From G963668345 sp965206025 (GTDB lineage: Bacteria; Acidobacteriota; Terriglobia; Bryobacterales; UBA6623): a stretch of 64,000 nucleotides of DNA. Each line of letters starts with the position of its first letter. The stretch's first letter is position 1. Below, piece by piece: positions 34,209 to 44,005 of this stretch. A program made the position numbers and the translations under genes. The notes beneath the pieces are model-generated. The model was not told where the DNA came from, searched no databases, and saw only the letters and a program-made list of their open reading frames with translations. The stretch lies in assembly GCA_965206025.1 (NCBI GenBank), contig CBDBIU010000004.1, forward strand, positions 372,001-436,000, in the 5' to 3' direction.

Positions 34209-37200
34209 TCAGTCGATGTAGACAAAGTCCGGCGAGTTCAAGATCGTGTGGCAATAGGCGCCGAGCGCCAGCCAGCGCGCTTTCGCTTCTTTAGGTTCCG
34301 CCGGGGTTTCCTGATCCAGGTATTCCCGCCAGTGACGCCTCAGATCCCCCAGTGCCCGGACCCCCATCTCCTTCTCTTCGGTCGACGGCGTGCGTGACAG
34401 GGCAGCGAGGTACACGCGGTCCACTTGGCTCCGGACGTCATCCCCCGCGGCATCCATCACCCGGCCCGCGAAGTAGCGGGCGCTCTCGCGGAGCAAGTCG
34501 CTGTTGAGCAACTGGAGGGCTTGGGTCGAAACCGTGGAGTACTCGCGCCGCAGGCAATTGGGGCTGCCGTCATCGAGTCGCGGCGCGTCGAAGTTCGTAA
34601 GCAGGGTTGACGGCGTCTCTCGTTTTTGCAACATGTAGATGCTGCGGCGAAATCCCTTTTCCGTGGGCTTGGCGACGACCTCGCCTTCCTCGGTCTGCTC
34701 GATCTCGTCGGGAGGCCCGAACGGCGTCGGGTCGAGCCTCTGGGCCACCTTGAGAACAGAGTCCCGCAGGGCCTCGGCGTCCATGCGCTTGAAGGGGAAC
34801 CTCGACAGCAGCGAATTGTCGGGGTCCGTTTCTCGCGCGGCCGGATCAATCTTCGATCTCTGCCGGTAGGCGGCCGAGGTCATGATCAGGCGGTGCATCG
34901 CTTTCATGCTCCACTTTTGGCGGACAAACTCGGTAGCCAGCCAATCGAGCAGCTCGGGATGCGACGGCGGTACGCCCAATTTGCCGAAATTGCCGGGCGT
35001 GCGCACCAGCCCGGTTCCGAAATGATACTGCCAAATGCGGTTGACCATCACCCTGGCCGTCAAGGGGTGGTTGGGCTGGGTGAGCCAGCGTGCGAAGGCC
35101 AGGCGCTGACCACTCGTGTCGGTCGTCCAAGGCGGCTTGACGACCTTGTACGGCTCGATGCCATCCCGCAAAACCGACGGTACCCCGGGGAACACCCTGG
35201 GGCCGGGATTCAACGAGTCACCGCGCCGAAGGATGTAGGCCGGCGTCGGCTCGCCTCCCATGTCGTAGAGCGCCCGCACCATGGGCTCGGGTTTGATCTC
35301 GTCTTCGGCCTTGAGAAGGGCGATTCGAATATCCCTGGCCTCATCCTTGAACTTGAGAAATCTTTCCTCCAACGCCTTCTCTAGTATTTCGAGAGAAAGT
35401 TTTTTCACCAAGTATTTCTGAAGGCTGCTCCGTTCTTCCTCAGGGGTTTGAACGGCCTTCAACGCGTCCTCGCGAACGTCCTCGGGCAGTTGGGCCAATT
35501 TTTCGCCAAGCAGTTCCTCCCGCAGCGGGGCTGCTTTCTCTTCCAAGGTCTGCTTGAGCCGTTCGATTTCCTTTTTGATCGGAGCGTTGTGGGCTTCCCG
35601 CTCCTCGCGCCCCTCGTCGGAAGGTATGAGCAGCAGCCGCTTGGGCGCGTAGGGTTCTCGTTCGAAGCTTGCTCCCGTCAACTTGTTGGGCATCAGCCAG
35701 TCATAGGGATCGTAGGCGGTACGCAGTATGGCCCCCAGACTGTAGTAGTCGCGGTGGGGAATGGGATCGAACTTGTGGCTGTGGCATCGTGCACAGCCTG
35801 TGGTAAGGCCCATCACCGTCGAACCCAGCATCCGCACCTGCGCCGCGATGGTGTCGAACCGAAACGGAACGAAGTTCACGTCGTGCGAATTCGTCGGGTC
35901 GGGCGTCATACGCAGGAAGCCCGTCGCCACCAAGTAATCGAGCTGCTGGGGAGTGAATTTCTTGACCGCCTTGTAGTCGAATAATTCATCGCCGGCGATC
36001 TGTTCCGTCAAGAACTGATCGTAGGGCTTGTCGGCATTCAACGAGCGGATGACGTAATCCCGATAGCGGTAGGAATGAGGACGGACGCGGTCATCCGCCG
36101 CTCCGCCTTCCGAGTCCGAGTATCCTGCCGCGTCGAGCCAATATTTTCCCCAGCGCTCACCGTAATGGGGGGATTGGAGCAGGCGATCGATCAGGCGTTC
36201 GTAGGCGTCCGGGCTAGAATCGTTCTGATAGGCCACGACTTCCTCCGGGTCGGGGGGGAGACCGGTCAGATCGAGATAGGCACGGCGCATGAGTGTCAGG
36301 CGGTCGGCCCGCGGCGAGAAACTCAGCTCCTTCTGCTGCAATTTCCGCAACAGGAATGCGTCAATCGGAGTCCGCACCGAGTCTTGCTCGTCGATCCTCG
36401 GCGTCGCCGGACGGCTCGGCGCCACAAACGACCAAAACTTGCGCTCTTCGTCGCTGATAAGAGGGTCAGGGCCGTCGCCGACTTGGGCGACCTCCCCGCT
36501 GTCCGCGGGCGCGCCGGCGGCGATCCACTGGCGAAGTTTCTCGAGTTCTCCTGACGTGATATCCCGCGTGAAGTAGGAGAACTGCCACTCGGGAGGCGGC
36601 ATTTCCCGCGCGGTGATGCGCTTGATAAGCAGACTTTCATCGGGTTTGCCGGGAACAATCGCCGGTCCCGACTTGCCCCCCTTCAGCAGCCCGGCGCGCG
36701 TCCGAAGGTCGAGCCCCGCTCGCTGGATTCGCTTGCCGTGGCAAACGATACATTTGACGTGCAGGATGGTTACTAGAGCTTCGCGCTCGGTGACCTCCCG
36801 GGCGGCCAGTTGAGACTTGGCGGCTTCGGGGTCTTCTCCCTGCTGGAGCGCTCCGGCCTCGATCCACTTTCGAATCAGCTCGATCTCGTCGTCGCCGAGC
36901 TTGCCGGGACCCATGGGCATTTCGCCCGAGGAGATCTTTTGAAACAGCAAGCTCTCGTCCGGCCGGCCCGGCGCAATGCCGGCTCCTGTTTCGCCTCCCT
37001 TGAGCGCGGCGTCGCGGGTGCGCAAGTCCAGCCCGTTCTGCCGCAGGTTTTCGCCGTGGCAGACGAGGCAATTGGCTTCAAAAACAGGAAGGACGTCGGA
37101 CTCGAAGCGCGGCGGCTGATCTAGCTCTCCGCCCCGGGCGGTCGAAGACGAGAAAAACAGCCCGGCCGTGAGCAGGAGAGCGGCAGAAAGTCCCGCTGAC

Positions 37201-37232
37201 GACGGGCGGCAAAAGCCCCTCAAGACAGACAT
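34209..37232 (-). CDS. DUF1549/DUF1553 protein with two N-terminal cytochrome c motifs (PSCyt1 type)
   Basis: 1007 aa from the ATG at 37232, preceded by GGGGGAA. After the signal (AALLLTAGLFFSSSTARGGE) come two planctomycete cytochrome-c modules with CLVCHGENLRQNGLDLRTRD and CIVCHGKRIQRAGLDLRTRA, near-identical repeats about 110 residues apart. DUF1549 follows (DAFLLRKLQQKELSFSPRAD, LTLMRRAYLDLTGLPPDPEE) with a third heme motif in GCARCHSHKFDPIPHRDYYS. A charged coiled-coil insert lies around 560-650. DUF1553 ends it (ARVMVNRIWQYHFGTGLVRT, HPELLDWLATEFVRQKWSMK). It is likely a periplasmic multiheme protein cotranscribed with the DUF1501 gene. Confidence 0.9.
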   Translation of the reverse strand: MSVLRGFCRPSSAGLSAALLLTAGLFFSSSTARGGELDQPPRFESDVLPVFEANCLVCHGENLRQNGLDLRTRDAALKGGETGAGIAPGRPDESLLFQKISSGEMPMGPGKLGDDEIELIRKWIEAGALQQGEDPEAAKSQLAAREVTEREALVTILHVKCIVCHGKRIQRAGLDLRTRAGLLKGGKSGPAIVPGKPDESLLIKRITAREMPPPEWQFSYFTRDITSGELEKLRQWIAAGAPADSGEVAQVGDGPDPLISDEERKFWSFVAPSRPATPRIDEQDSVRTPIDAFLLRKLQQKELSFSPRADRLTLMRRAYLDLTGLPPDPEEVVAYQNDSSPDAYERLIDRLLQSPHYGERWGKYWLDAAGYSDSEGGAADDRVRPHSYRYRDYVIRSLNADKPYDQFLTEQIAGDELFDYKAVKKFTPQQLDYLVATGFLRMTPDPTNSHDVNFVPFRFDTIAAQVRMLGSTVMGLTTGCARCHSHKFDPIPHRDYYSLGAILRTAYDPYDWLMPNKLTGASFEREPYAPKRLLLIPSDEGREEREAHNAPIKKEIERLKQTLEEKAAPLREELLGEKLAQLPEDVREDALKAVQTPEEERSSLQKYLVKKLSLEILEKALEERFLKFKDEARDIRIALLKAEDEIKPEPMVRALYDMGGEPTPAYILRRGDSLNPGPRVFPGVPSVLRDGIEPYKVVKPPWTTDTSGQRLAFARWLTQPNHPLTARVMVNRIWQYHFGTGLVRTPGNFGKLGVPPSHPELLDWLATEFVRQKWSMKAMHRLIMTSAAYRQRSKIDPAARETDPDNSLLSRFPFKRMDAEALRDSVLKVAQRLDPTPFGPPDEIEQTEEGEVVAKPTEKGFRRSIYMLQKRETPSTLLTNFDAPRLDDGSPNCLRREYSTVSTQALQLLNSDLLRESARYFAGRVMDAAGDDVRSQVDRVYLAALSRTPSTEEKEMGVRALGDLRRHWREYLDQETPAEPKEAKARWLALGAYCHTILNSPDFVYID

Positions 37233-37309
37233 ATCAACTTCCCCCTGAGCTAATACCCCAAAGACCAGCAACCGACACTACCTTCCGGCTAGGCTCGGTG
37301 CACGCATCC

Positions 37310-39130
37310 CTACCACTTTATCACCGCCGGGGTGGCGAAGCGAGTCACTTTCTTCATCGGCGCTTTGGCTTGCAGATAGTGGCCGCGTTGGTAGAGCGGC
37401 GATCCGGGAACCAGCGGCGGCGAGATTTCGACCAGCGTGTTCCCCTTGAATTTACAGGTGTGGACCTGCTCGTCCGGCGCTTTCCAGCCGCCAAGTTTAG
37501 GGATCGTCCAAAGCTCCGTCTTTTCGACCATAGGGAACTCGATAGTCAACACATCGCCGGCCTTGAGGCCGTCGAAACGCAGGTAATTGTCGAACCAAAC
37601 CAAAGTTTGCTGCTTGCCATCCAGCTCGGCGCGAACCGCCGCACGGTCCACCCACAGCGGGATTCGCACGAAAGCTTCGCGCGCCTGCTTGTTCTTGAGG
37701 ACTACTTTCCCCTCATACGGCAGGTAGCTGTCGACATCGAGCCAAGGGGTTGAGCGGTTCAACAGCAAATTGACCCGAGCCGTGCCGTCTTCGTAACGCA
37801 CAGTCGCATCCGCGGCGTAGAAAAGACCCATGTTTCCGTGGGTGCTGCAGCAGAGATAATAGCGGCTCTTGTCGGGGTTGCCGGCAAACCCGCCCACCAT
37901 CCGATTGATCACATTGACGGTCGTGATATCGGTTGACGGATGCACGGAGTGCGAAGCCTCCGCGCTCGTGTACGGCTTGTCGGGCGGCGGCGGCTTGCCC
38001 TCGGAGAGCTTAGCCATGAATTGCTTGTCGTCCGGGGTGAACTGCATGGCGACCCCGTGGTTGCGGATGTATTGGTCCACATCCTCCCAGTAGTCGCCAA
38101 TGCCGGCCTGGGACAGCTTGACCGCGATGCCGATCATGCGGCCCGTCGCACAGCCCTGGCCGTCTCCGACGTAGCCGATGCGCGCGAAGCCGCCTTGCCA
38201 GTGGGCATGTTCGGCGCCGTTGACTTTCGGATACTCATGCTCGAAGTCCGCCCAAAACTTAGGCTGGCTGTAGAAGCGGACCAATTGCCCCGACAGCCGC
38301 AGGGCGTGCTCGTTGCCCGTCAGCTGATACCAGGTCGCCAGCGCCCCGGGTATGTGTCCTTGATGGTTAAACAGCGAGCCTTCTTCCCCGAACTTCTCGT
38401 TCGTGGGCTCGACCGTATCTTTCCAGCCTTCCTTGGTGTAGCAGGAGCGCAAATATTCTTCGTCATAGAAGCCGTAGACGGGAATGTAGGCGTAGTCGTC
38501 CTTGTGGACGACGATTTTCTCCAGCCCCTCGACCATCTTATCGATGCGCTCCTTCCAAATCGGATCGCCGGTGTATTGGTAGAGGGCGATCATGGCCCGC
38601 ATAAAGCGGCCCTGGCCGTGGACCATCACGAAGGGTTCGCCGATCTTCATCCACGGTTTCTTGGTGATGTCGGCCGACACCCAGTGCAGCCCGTCCTCTC
38701 CGAGCATCGAGGCCATCATTTCGACCATCTTGGCCTCGCGTTCCACGTGTAGAGTGCTGCCGCTGATAACGCGCTCGAACACCATGGCCTCCACCGCCTT
38801 GTCTTGGCAGGCGCCCAGCGAGGTCACGTGCGCATAGGCGTAGGGCGGATTGGTGCGGTCGCAGTAACCGCCGAAATACATCTCGTAGTTCAGGTCCTCA
38901 TCGATGATTTCGGTGAAGTGCTGCAGCCCCAGACTCGTATGTTCAGCGAGATCAAGCGTGTCGGGAACCTCCGCCTCGTAATACTCGCCCTCGATCGGCA
39001 AGGCGTCGGCGGGTCGGGCGCCGCGGTCCGCGTCTCCGGCCTCCGGCTGGGGACAAGCCGAGAAGATCAGGACTGCTAGCAGGGCAAAAACCGCAAGGAC
39101 GCTGTTCATCACAAGCTCATGTCGTTTCAT
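37310..39130 (-). CDS. GH127-like (beta-L-arabinofuranosidase-type) lipoprotein
   Basis: 606 aa from the ATG at 39130, eight bases after GGAG. A lipobox follows the hydrophobic stretch (LAVFALLAVLIFSAC), so it should be a lipoprotein. The alpha/alpha-toroid body shows VTSLGACQDKAVEAMVFERV, EPFVMVHGQGRFMRAMIALY, AEASHSVHPSTDI and SRYYLCCSTHGNMGLFYAAD, the last resembling the cysteine-bearing active-site region of GH127. A C-terminal beta domain carries REAFVRIPLWVDRAAVRAEL. GH127 members cleave terminal L-arabinofuranose, but several relatives have other or no activity, so substrate is open. The next gene upstream shares its N-terminal motif. Confidence 0.8.
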   Translation of the reverse strand: MKRHELVMNSVLAVFALLAVLIFSACPQPEAGDADRGARPADALPIEGEYYEAEVPDTLDLAEHTSLGLQHFTEIIDEDLNYEMYFGGYCDRTNPPYAYAHVTSLGACQDKAVEAMVFERVISGSTLHVEREAKMVEMMASMLGEDGLHWVSADITKKPWMKIGEPFVMVHGQGRFMRAMIALYQYTGDPIWKERIDKMVEGLEKIVVHKDDYAYIPVYGFYDEEYLRSCYTKEGWKDTVEPTNEKFGEEGSLFNHQGHIPGALATWYQLTGNEHALRLSGQLVRFYSQPKFWADFEHEYPKVNGAEHAHWQGGFARIGYVGDGQGCATGRMIGIAVKLSQAGIGDYWEDVDQYIRNHGVAMQFTPDDKQFMAKLSEGKPPPPDKPYTSAEASHSVHPSTDITTVNVINRMVGGFAGNPDKSRYYLCCSTHGNMGLFYAADATVRYEDGTARVNLLLNRSTPWLDVDSYLPYEGKVVLKNKQAREAFVRIPLWVDRAAVRAELDGKQQTLVWFDNYLRFDGLKAGDVLTIEFPMVEKTELWTIPKLGGWKAPDEQVHTCKFKGNTLVEISPPLVPGSPLYQRGHYLQAKAPMKKVTRFATPAVIKW

Positions 39131-39215
39131 GGTTGGTTCTCCTCGACTTCGCACTGGGGTTGTCGTCTCTTCCTCGCATACTGAAGTCTGTCACAGACAG
39201 ACAAACTAGACTCTC

Positions 39216-41518
39216 TCACTTCCGCAAACGGATGACCAATGGCCAACTCCGCACCCGCATCTTGCGGAGGACCAGATCATCGGATACGCCTTGGTCCGCC
39301 ATCAGCGGCGTCTCGGTCCCATTGAGGACGTCGATGACCGAGGCGCTCTTGCCGCCCGCCCCCTGAATCGCGACGTCCGACAGGAAATTCGCGCGGTCCC
39401 GGCCGTTCTCGTCCACGTAACCCGGCAGCCAGAAAGCGATCAGCTTTTCACCCTTGCTGTTGGCGAATGCATAGTGCTCCACTTCCCGGAATTTTCCGTT
39501 TACCGGAGCGGCCTCCCGGCGCCTTTCCGTGAAGGTGACGGGAAGGTCCACACGCCGCTCACGTCCTCAAGAACCGTAGACAGGGTCCGCAGCATGTAAT
39601 AGATCACTTCCGGCTGCGTGGGACAGATCACTTCGCCGGAGAAGGTATTGCGAAAAAGACTCAACCCGCGCATCGTTTGCATGGTCTGAAATGTCTCGTT
39701 CCACAGATTGATGACCCCCAGGTGGGCGAACGTGATGCTGAGCCGCGACGCGTAAATGGCCTTTTGCATCTCGCTGTGTTTCTCCCGGTTGACGTAGCCC
39801 GGCAGGTCCGAGTGGGGATAGGCGGTGAAGTAGTCCCACTCGCTGGCGATATACCGACCCTCGAATCCAAACCCCTCGACGAAACGCTTGAATCGAGGAA
39901 AGTCTTCCGTGAAAGAAGCTGCACAGGAATCACGGGGGGAAGGGTCATAAAACGGGTGAAACGCGATCGCGCCCATTTGAGAAAGCAGTCCCTCTTCGCC
40001 CAGCGCCTTGAACCAGCTGTACTCATGCTTGTCGCGGTCCGGGAGGCGCTGGATCCATCCTGGCGACGCCGGTATGATTTTCGCCTCGGGATACTCTTCT
40101 CGGATGACCTTGACGGCCTTTTTCAGCAGCTTGGCATAGTTCTTCGCTTCTTCATAGGTATAGGGGTTCCACTCGTTCCAGACTTCGAATAGCGGACGCG
40201 ATCCTTAGAAGTGCCGCACCATGAAACGCACGTAGTTGAGGAAACCTTCCAATTGGGCAGGGTGATCGAGGGGTACCCGCTGCCAATCCCGAGTGCCCCC
40301 CGGGTTATTGGCATAGGTTTCCATCAGGTCTTTCGTCCGATCGGGCGTTCTCGGTTCCGGTGCGTAATGCCAGTTCCCCTTGTCGAGGCACATGACCACT
40401 TCGATGCCGTTTTTGACCGCCTCCGTCACGACGGCGTCGGCTCTCTCATCCACCTGCAGCTTCCCCTTTTCTCGCTCCACATAGGCCCATTGGAATAGGC
40501 TCATGTCGTAGCCGACGCGGGTCCATTTGAAGCCCAGGTCGTATTGCGTCGGCCACAGCATGTCCTGCGTGAAGCGGTCCATGCCGTAGCCGCTGTGCGT
40601 GGAGGAGACTTGCACGCCCGCGCCCCGGCTTGCGAGAGCTACGTTTTTGCCTTCTTCGTCGAGTACCTCGAGTTCGGCGATCGAAAACGAATGCCCGAAG
40701 TAGTGAGTGATTGGCGGGTCGGAGGCGAGGACCCAGATCTGCTTGGCCTGCCGGCGGTTGAAAGAAACTTCATTACGCCCCCCGATGTTCTGGGGTGCAT
40801 AATCGTCGGTTTTGTACGCCGTGGTCCAATGCCAGGAGTCGCGGGCGAGCCTTACTTCCAGTCGGCGCGGAAAGGACTGCCCGACACGATCGTGCCTCTT
40901 GGTACGCCCGCTGCGGCCCATTCCTTCCGGGTGCCCGACGAGCACAACACGGTCGACCAAGGCCTCGGTGGGAAGATCAATTCTGATCCAGACCTCCTCG
41001 AAGTCGGGGCGGTTTTGTCCCCGGCTGGCCCAACAACTTCGAACGTCGCCACCGATGAGGCCCAACTGAGTGGCGATAATCTTACGATCCGCCTCGAGAT
41101 CCCGGTTACTGCCCGAGGCCAACCGGCAGTTGACCAGCGCCTCGATAAATTTCGCCGGAATGTTCAGCCAGGCGTCCGTGGAATGGTTCACGAACAGCAG
41201 CGGAGGACGCTGCGAAAAATCCACGTTGAATGCCAGAGCCCATCGTTCGGAGGGGACGAAAGCATTTACCAGGGCATTGATCGCCAGGTCCATTCTGGCG
41301 ACCAAATCGAGCGTGTCGGGCACCGACGCCTGATAACGCTCGCCTTCGAGCACGGCCTCGATGGGATTGGTCTTGAGCAGCGCGTTGTCCTCGGGCCGTA
41401 GAGGCTCCTGGGCGATATTGGCTTCCCCCTCGGGCGCGTGTTGGCCCACCTCCCCGCTGGGCTGGCAGGCCAAACCCAACAGCGCCAGAACCAGTGCTCC
41501 AATGGACGCCAAGACCAC
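39216..41518 (-). pseudogene. Glycoside-hydrolase (clan A-like) lipoprotein gene with in-frame stop and frameshift
   Basis: The gene begins at about 41518 with a lipobox (GALVLALLGLAC). The first 100 residues resemble the start of the neighbouring GH127-like protein (GERYQASVPDTLDL against GEYYEAEVPDTLDL). A TIM-barrel part follows (DLGFKWTRVGYDMSLFQWAY, NGIEVVMCLDKGNWHYAPEP). A TAA at 40205-40207 interrupts NYVRFMVRHF-stop-GSRPL, right before FEVWNEWNPYTYEE, where the acid/base Glu lies. Reading resumes in the same frame through MGAIAFHPFYDPSP and YIASEWDYFTAYPHSD (possible nucleophile), then shifts near 39545 into EHYAFANSKGEKLIAFWLPG. Two lesions make it a likely pseudogene; sequencing error is possible for the shift. 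Confidence 0.75.
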
Positions 41519-41678
41519 GAGCCGCGTCTTGGACTTCTTGTCTCCATTTGAAGCCTCATTCTTTCTCCTTTTTCAACGACGTGAATACCCTGGACACCGA
41601 GAGCCTCTCTTAAGAGGTGTTGCAATCTGTCTTCCAAACATCGATTGACGCTCGCAAAATACAGTGACCTTGGCACAC

Positions 41679-41698
41679 GGGCACGGCATGCCGTGCCC
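41679..41698. repeat. Perfect short palindrome GGGCACGGCATGCCGTGCCC
   Basis: A 20-bp perfect inverted repeat followed by CTACCGTCTGAACACC, lying in the 450-base gene-free stretch 41519-41968 upstream of rpsT. Related hairpins occur at 50658-50677 and 50709-50728, each beside a CCCTAC or GTAGGGG tail, like REP-type elements. No gene was seen in the rest of the stretch. Confidence 0.6.
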
Positions 41699-41968
41699 CT
41701 ACCGTCTGAACACCAGCGATTCCGCAACCACCTTTTCTGGGCATGGGAAACATTTGATTTAGCAAGTGTTTTGGTGTTGCCCGCTCTCCTCCCCCGCCCC
41801 CAAAGCAACTCGTCCTTGAGCCACTTCCGCCCTCCCGGGCCAACTCGCTGCGGAATCGCTGCGACGCCGCCCCTTTCATTGACAGCCCTCAGGCGGACAG
41901 CTATGCTGGATAAGAGCCGTTAATTGCCCCTAACAGGTGCACTGCACGGTTTCTTCCAAAGGATTCTC

Positions 41969-42241
41969 GTGGCAAATACGCGTTCCGCGATCAAGCGCAT
42001 CCGTCAGACGGCGAGGCAGACCGAGGTCAATCGCCGCAATCGGAGCCGGATGCGAACCCAGGTCAAGAAGCTTGAACAAGCTCTTGCCGACAAGGATGCC
42101 GCCGCCCAGCAACTGTTGAATCCCACGCTGAGCCTCGTCGACAAGTCGGTACAGAAAGGCGTGCTGAAGAAAAACACCGCCTCGCGCATGAAGTCCCGGC
42201 TCACCGTTCTCGCGAAAACCCTCACGGCGAAAGCGGGCTAG
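41969..42241 (+). CDS. rpsT: 30S ribosomal protein S20
   Basis: 90 aa starting at a GTG with AAAGGA five bases upstream. It is small and highly basic, with the usual start MANTRSAIKRIRQTARQTEV and helical body (RNRSRMRTQVKKLEQALADK, KGVLKKNTASRMKSRLTVLA). S20 binds 16S rRNA early in 30S assembly. The stop TAG at 42239-42241 overlaps, within CTAG, the stop of the convergent holA gene. It is transcribed alone, as is usual for rpsT. Confidence 0.95.
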   Translation: MANTRSAIKRIRQTARQTEVNRRNRSRMRTQVKKLEQALADKDAAAQQLLNPTLSLVDKSVQKGVLKKNTASRMKSRLTVLAKTLTAKAG

Positions 42242-43308
42242 CCCGTCAGCCTCACCACCAGTTGCTCCATGATGATGCGGTCGCCGGGCCGTTCGCGCCG
42301 AAGATCCCGATCGGCCTGAAATAGGGAGGTCAGCGCGCCCTCGAGTTCATCTTGGGAGAATCGACGGGCAATATCAAGCACTTGCCCTGCTCTCGACGGC
42401 CACATGCGAACCCCGCTCTGTTGGCATTGCCGCATCAGCTCCGCGCTGTTTCGTGCACCCCCTTCTTTGGCCGCCAACGCCTGGCGGAACAGCCCGGCCA
42501 GAAGGTTGATCTGCATGGGCCAGTACTCGCCGCTTCTGGTCAGAGTATCGAGCACCTCGAGCGCCCGCAGACGGTTCTTCCGGGCCAGCGCGTCGGAGAA
42601 CTCGAATACGCCGCGGTGGCGGGCCTCGGGGATCAAGGTCTCTAGATCTTGAGCGTTGATCGCCCGCCCGTCGGCGGCGTAGAGGGCTAGCTTCTCCAAT
42701 TCGTTGCTCAGGCGGGCCATGTCGTTCCCTAACATTTCCACCAGCTCGGACAAGATGGGCCGCGCGATGTTCAGTCGCAGCTCCTTTGCCAATTGCGTCG
42801 CCGCCGCGGCGGCCTCTTGCGGGGTCAGCCGCCCCAGCTCAACGGCCGCGGGGACCCCCGCATAGAACTTCGCTACTCGTTCGAGCTTAGCCTTGTCGCC
42901 TCGATCATTCCAATCGTAGCGGGTCGCCTCGAACAACAATACGACTCCGGCTACGGGGTCGGCGAGATAGTCCGCAAGCGGGTCGGTACCGGGGGAACGG
43001 GCGCCGGCCCGCGCGGCGAGTCGCTTGGGCAGCACGGCTTCCGCATTCAGACCAATGACAAGCCGGCGGGGAGCAAACAATGAGAGCGTCCGCGCTTCAT
43101 CGAGAAGCCGGTTCAAGGGCTGCTCGCTCAGATCGATCTCGATCAACCCTTCCGGGGAGCCGGATTCGGGATGATCCCGGTCGCCCAAGACAGCTTTGAT
43201 CAGCGCCCGGCGGCAGCGGTCTCGAAAGAACCCCTCATTGCCGAGAAACAGGTAGGCCGGGGCTGCTGGGGAGCGGCCCAGACTGGCGAGAAACTGTTTG
43301 GGCTTCAT
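42238..43308 (-). CDS. holA: DNA polymerase III delta subunit
   Basis: 356 aa, normal length. It shows PAAPAYLFLGNEGFFRDRCR at the start, LSLFAPRRLVIGLNAEAVLP, the delta-type domain II (RLNIARPILSELVEMLGNDM, ARLSNELEKLALYA) and a C-terminal collar domain (YWPMQINLLAGLFRQALAAK). The delta subunit opens the sliding clamp as part of the clamp loader. It lies six bases after the lptE gene on the same strand, so it is cotranscribed with it. It converges on rpsT with overlapping stops in CTAG at 42238-42241. Confidence 0.93.
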   Translation of the reverse strand: MKPKQFLASLGRSPAAPAYLFLGNEGFFRDRCRRALIKAVLGDRDHPESGSPEGLIEIDLSEQPLNRLLDEARTLSLFAPRRLVIGLNAEAVLPKRLAARAGARSPGTDPLADYLADPVAGVVLLFEATRYDWNDRGDKAKLERVAKFYAGVPAAVELGRLTPQEAAAAATQLAKELRLNIARPILSELVEMLGNDMARLSNELEKLALYAADGRAINAQDLETLIPEARHRGVFEFSDALARKNRLRALEVLDTLTRSGEYWPMQINLLAGLFRQALAAKEGGARNSAELMRQCQQSGVRMWPSRAGQVLDIARRFSQDELEGALTSLFQADRDLRRERPGDRIIMEQLVVRLTG

Positions 43309-43314
43309 CGGGAT

Positions 43315-43869
43315 TTAGAAACCTTCGAGCACGGCGGAAACCAAACTCCGCGCCAACCCGTCGCCCGTCCGCACTAGGGCGGCCTGCCTCTCCTCCACAT
43401 AGGCTTCCGGATCGGTCGTGACCTCGTAGCGCTCACGATACTCGAAGGCCGGGTTTTGGTAGATCACTTTGCCCGTGTTCCGCTCGATCAAAGCGACCTG
43501 GACCTGGGTCAGAGTGGCCACGCTGGTCGACCGGCCCGTCTTCGGATCGAACACGACGGGGAAAACGAAGAAGTTGAGTACCGTGCCCGCCAGGGTCGCG
43601 TCGGCCTCCGCTGGGTCGCTGACGATCCGATAGCGCGTGCGCGTCATGAATTCCTGTGCGACCGCGCCCGTCACGTACTGCTCGATCTTGAATTCGGTCG
43701 TGTTGTTTCTGAAGGTGGGAATGGCAATGGTGTGGACGGTATCGGGCACCGTGTCGGCCCGTCCCGCGAGGTGATAGCCGCAGGATCCGGCGGAAAAAGC
43801 AACCGCCAACCAGACGACGGCGGAACCATACGCGGGGTTAGCGCGCCTTCGAGCGTACAACGGCGCCAT
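43315..43869 (-). CDS. lptE: LPS-assembly lipoprotein LptE
   Basis: 184 aa from the ATG at 43869; upstream in-frame sequence to 44088 has no protein character and overlaps pssA. The leader AVVWLAVAFSAGSCGYHLAG carries a lipobox ending in Cys, followed by the CGYHLAG start typical of LptE. TIAIPTFRNNTTEFKIEQYV and the later QVQVALIERNTGKVIYQNPA match the family. LptE plugs the LptD barrel that delivers LPS to the outer membrane, so the organism has a true outer membrane. It is followed closely by holA, a gene order common in many Gram-negatives. Confidence 0.85.
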   Translation of the reverse strand: MAPLYARRRANPAYGSAVVWLAVAFSAGSCGYHLAGRADTVPDTVHTIAIPTFRNNTTEFKIEQYVTGAVAQEFMTRTRYRIVSDPAEADATLAGTVLNFFVFPVVFDPKTGRSTSVATLTQVQVALIERNTGKVIYQNPAFEYRERYEVTTDPEAYVEERQAALVRTGDGLARSLVSAVLEGF

Positions 43870-44005
43870 TCCTTTGTGGGGACCAAGCTTCCCGAACGGC
43901 GGACACGAGCCCGCGGAAGAGTTTGCCCCATCTAGGCAAATAAAACAGGCGCCACTCAACATGTTGTAGTCAAAAACGCCGAATTTCGTTCTCGGTGACA
44001 GAGTC

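Noticed and set aside
40205..40207. In-frame stop as a second recoding site
   Set aside because: The codon is TAA, not TGA, no Cys is expected at the position, and the gene has a further frameshift. A pseudogene is the simpler reading.
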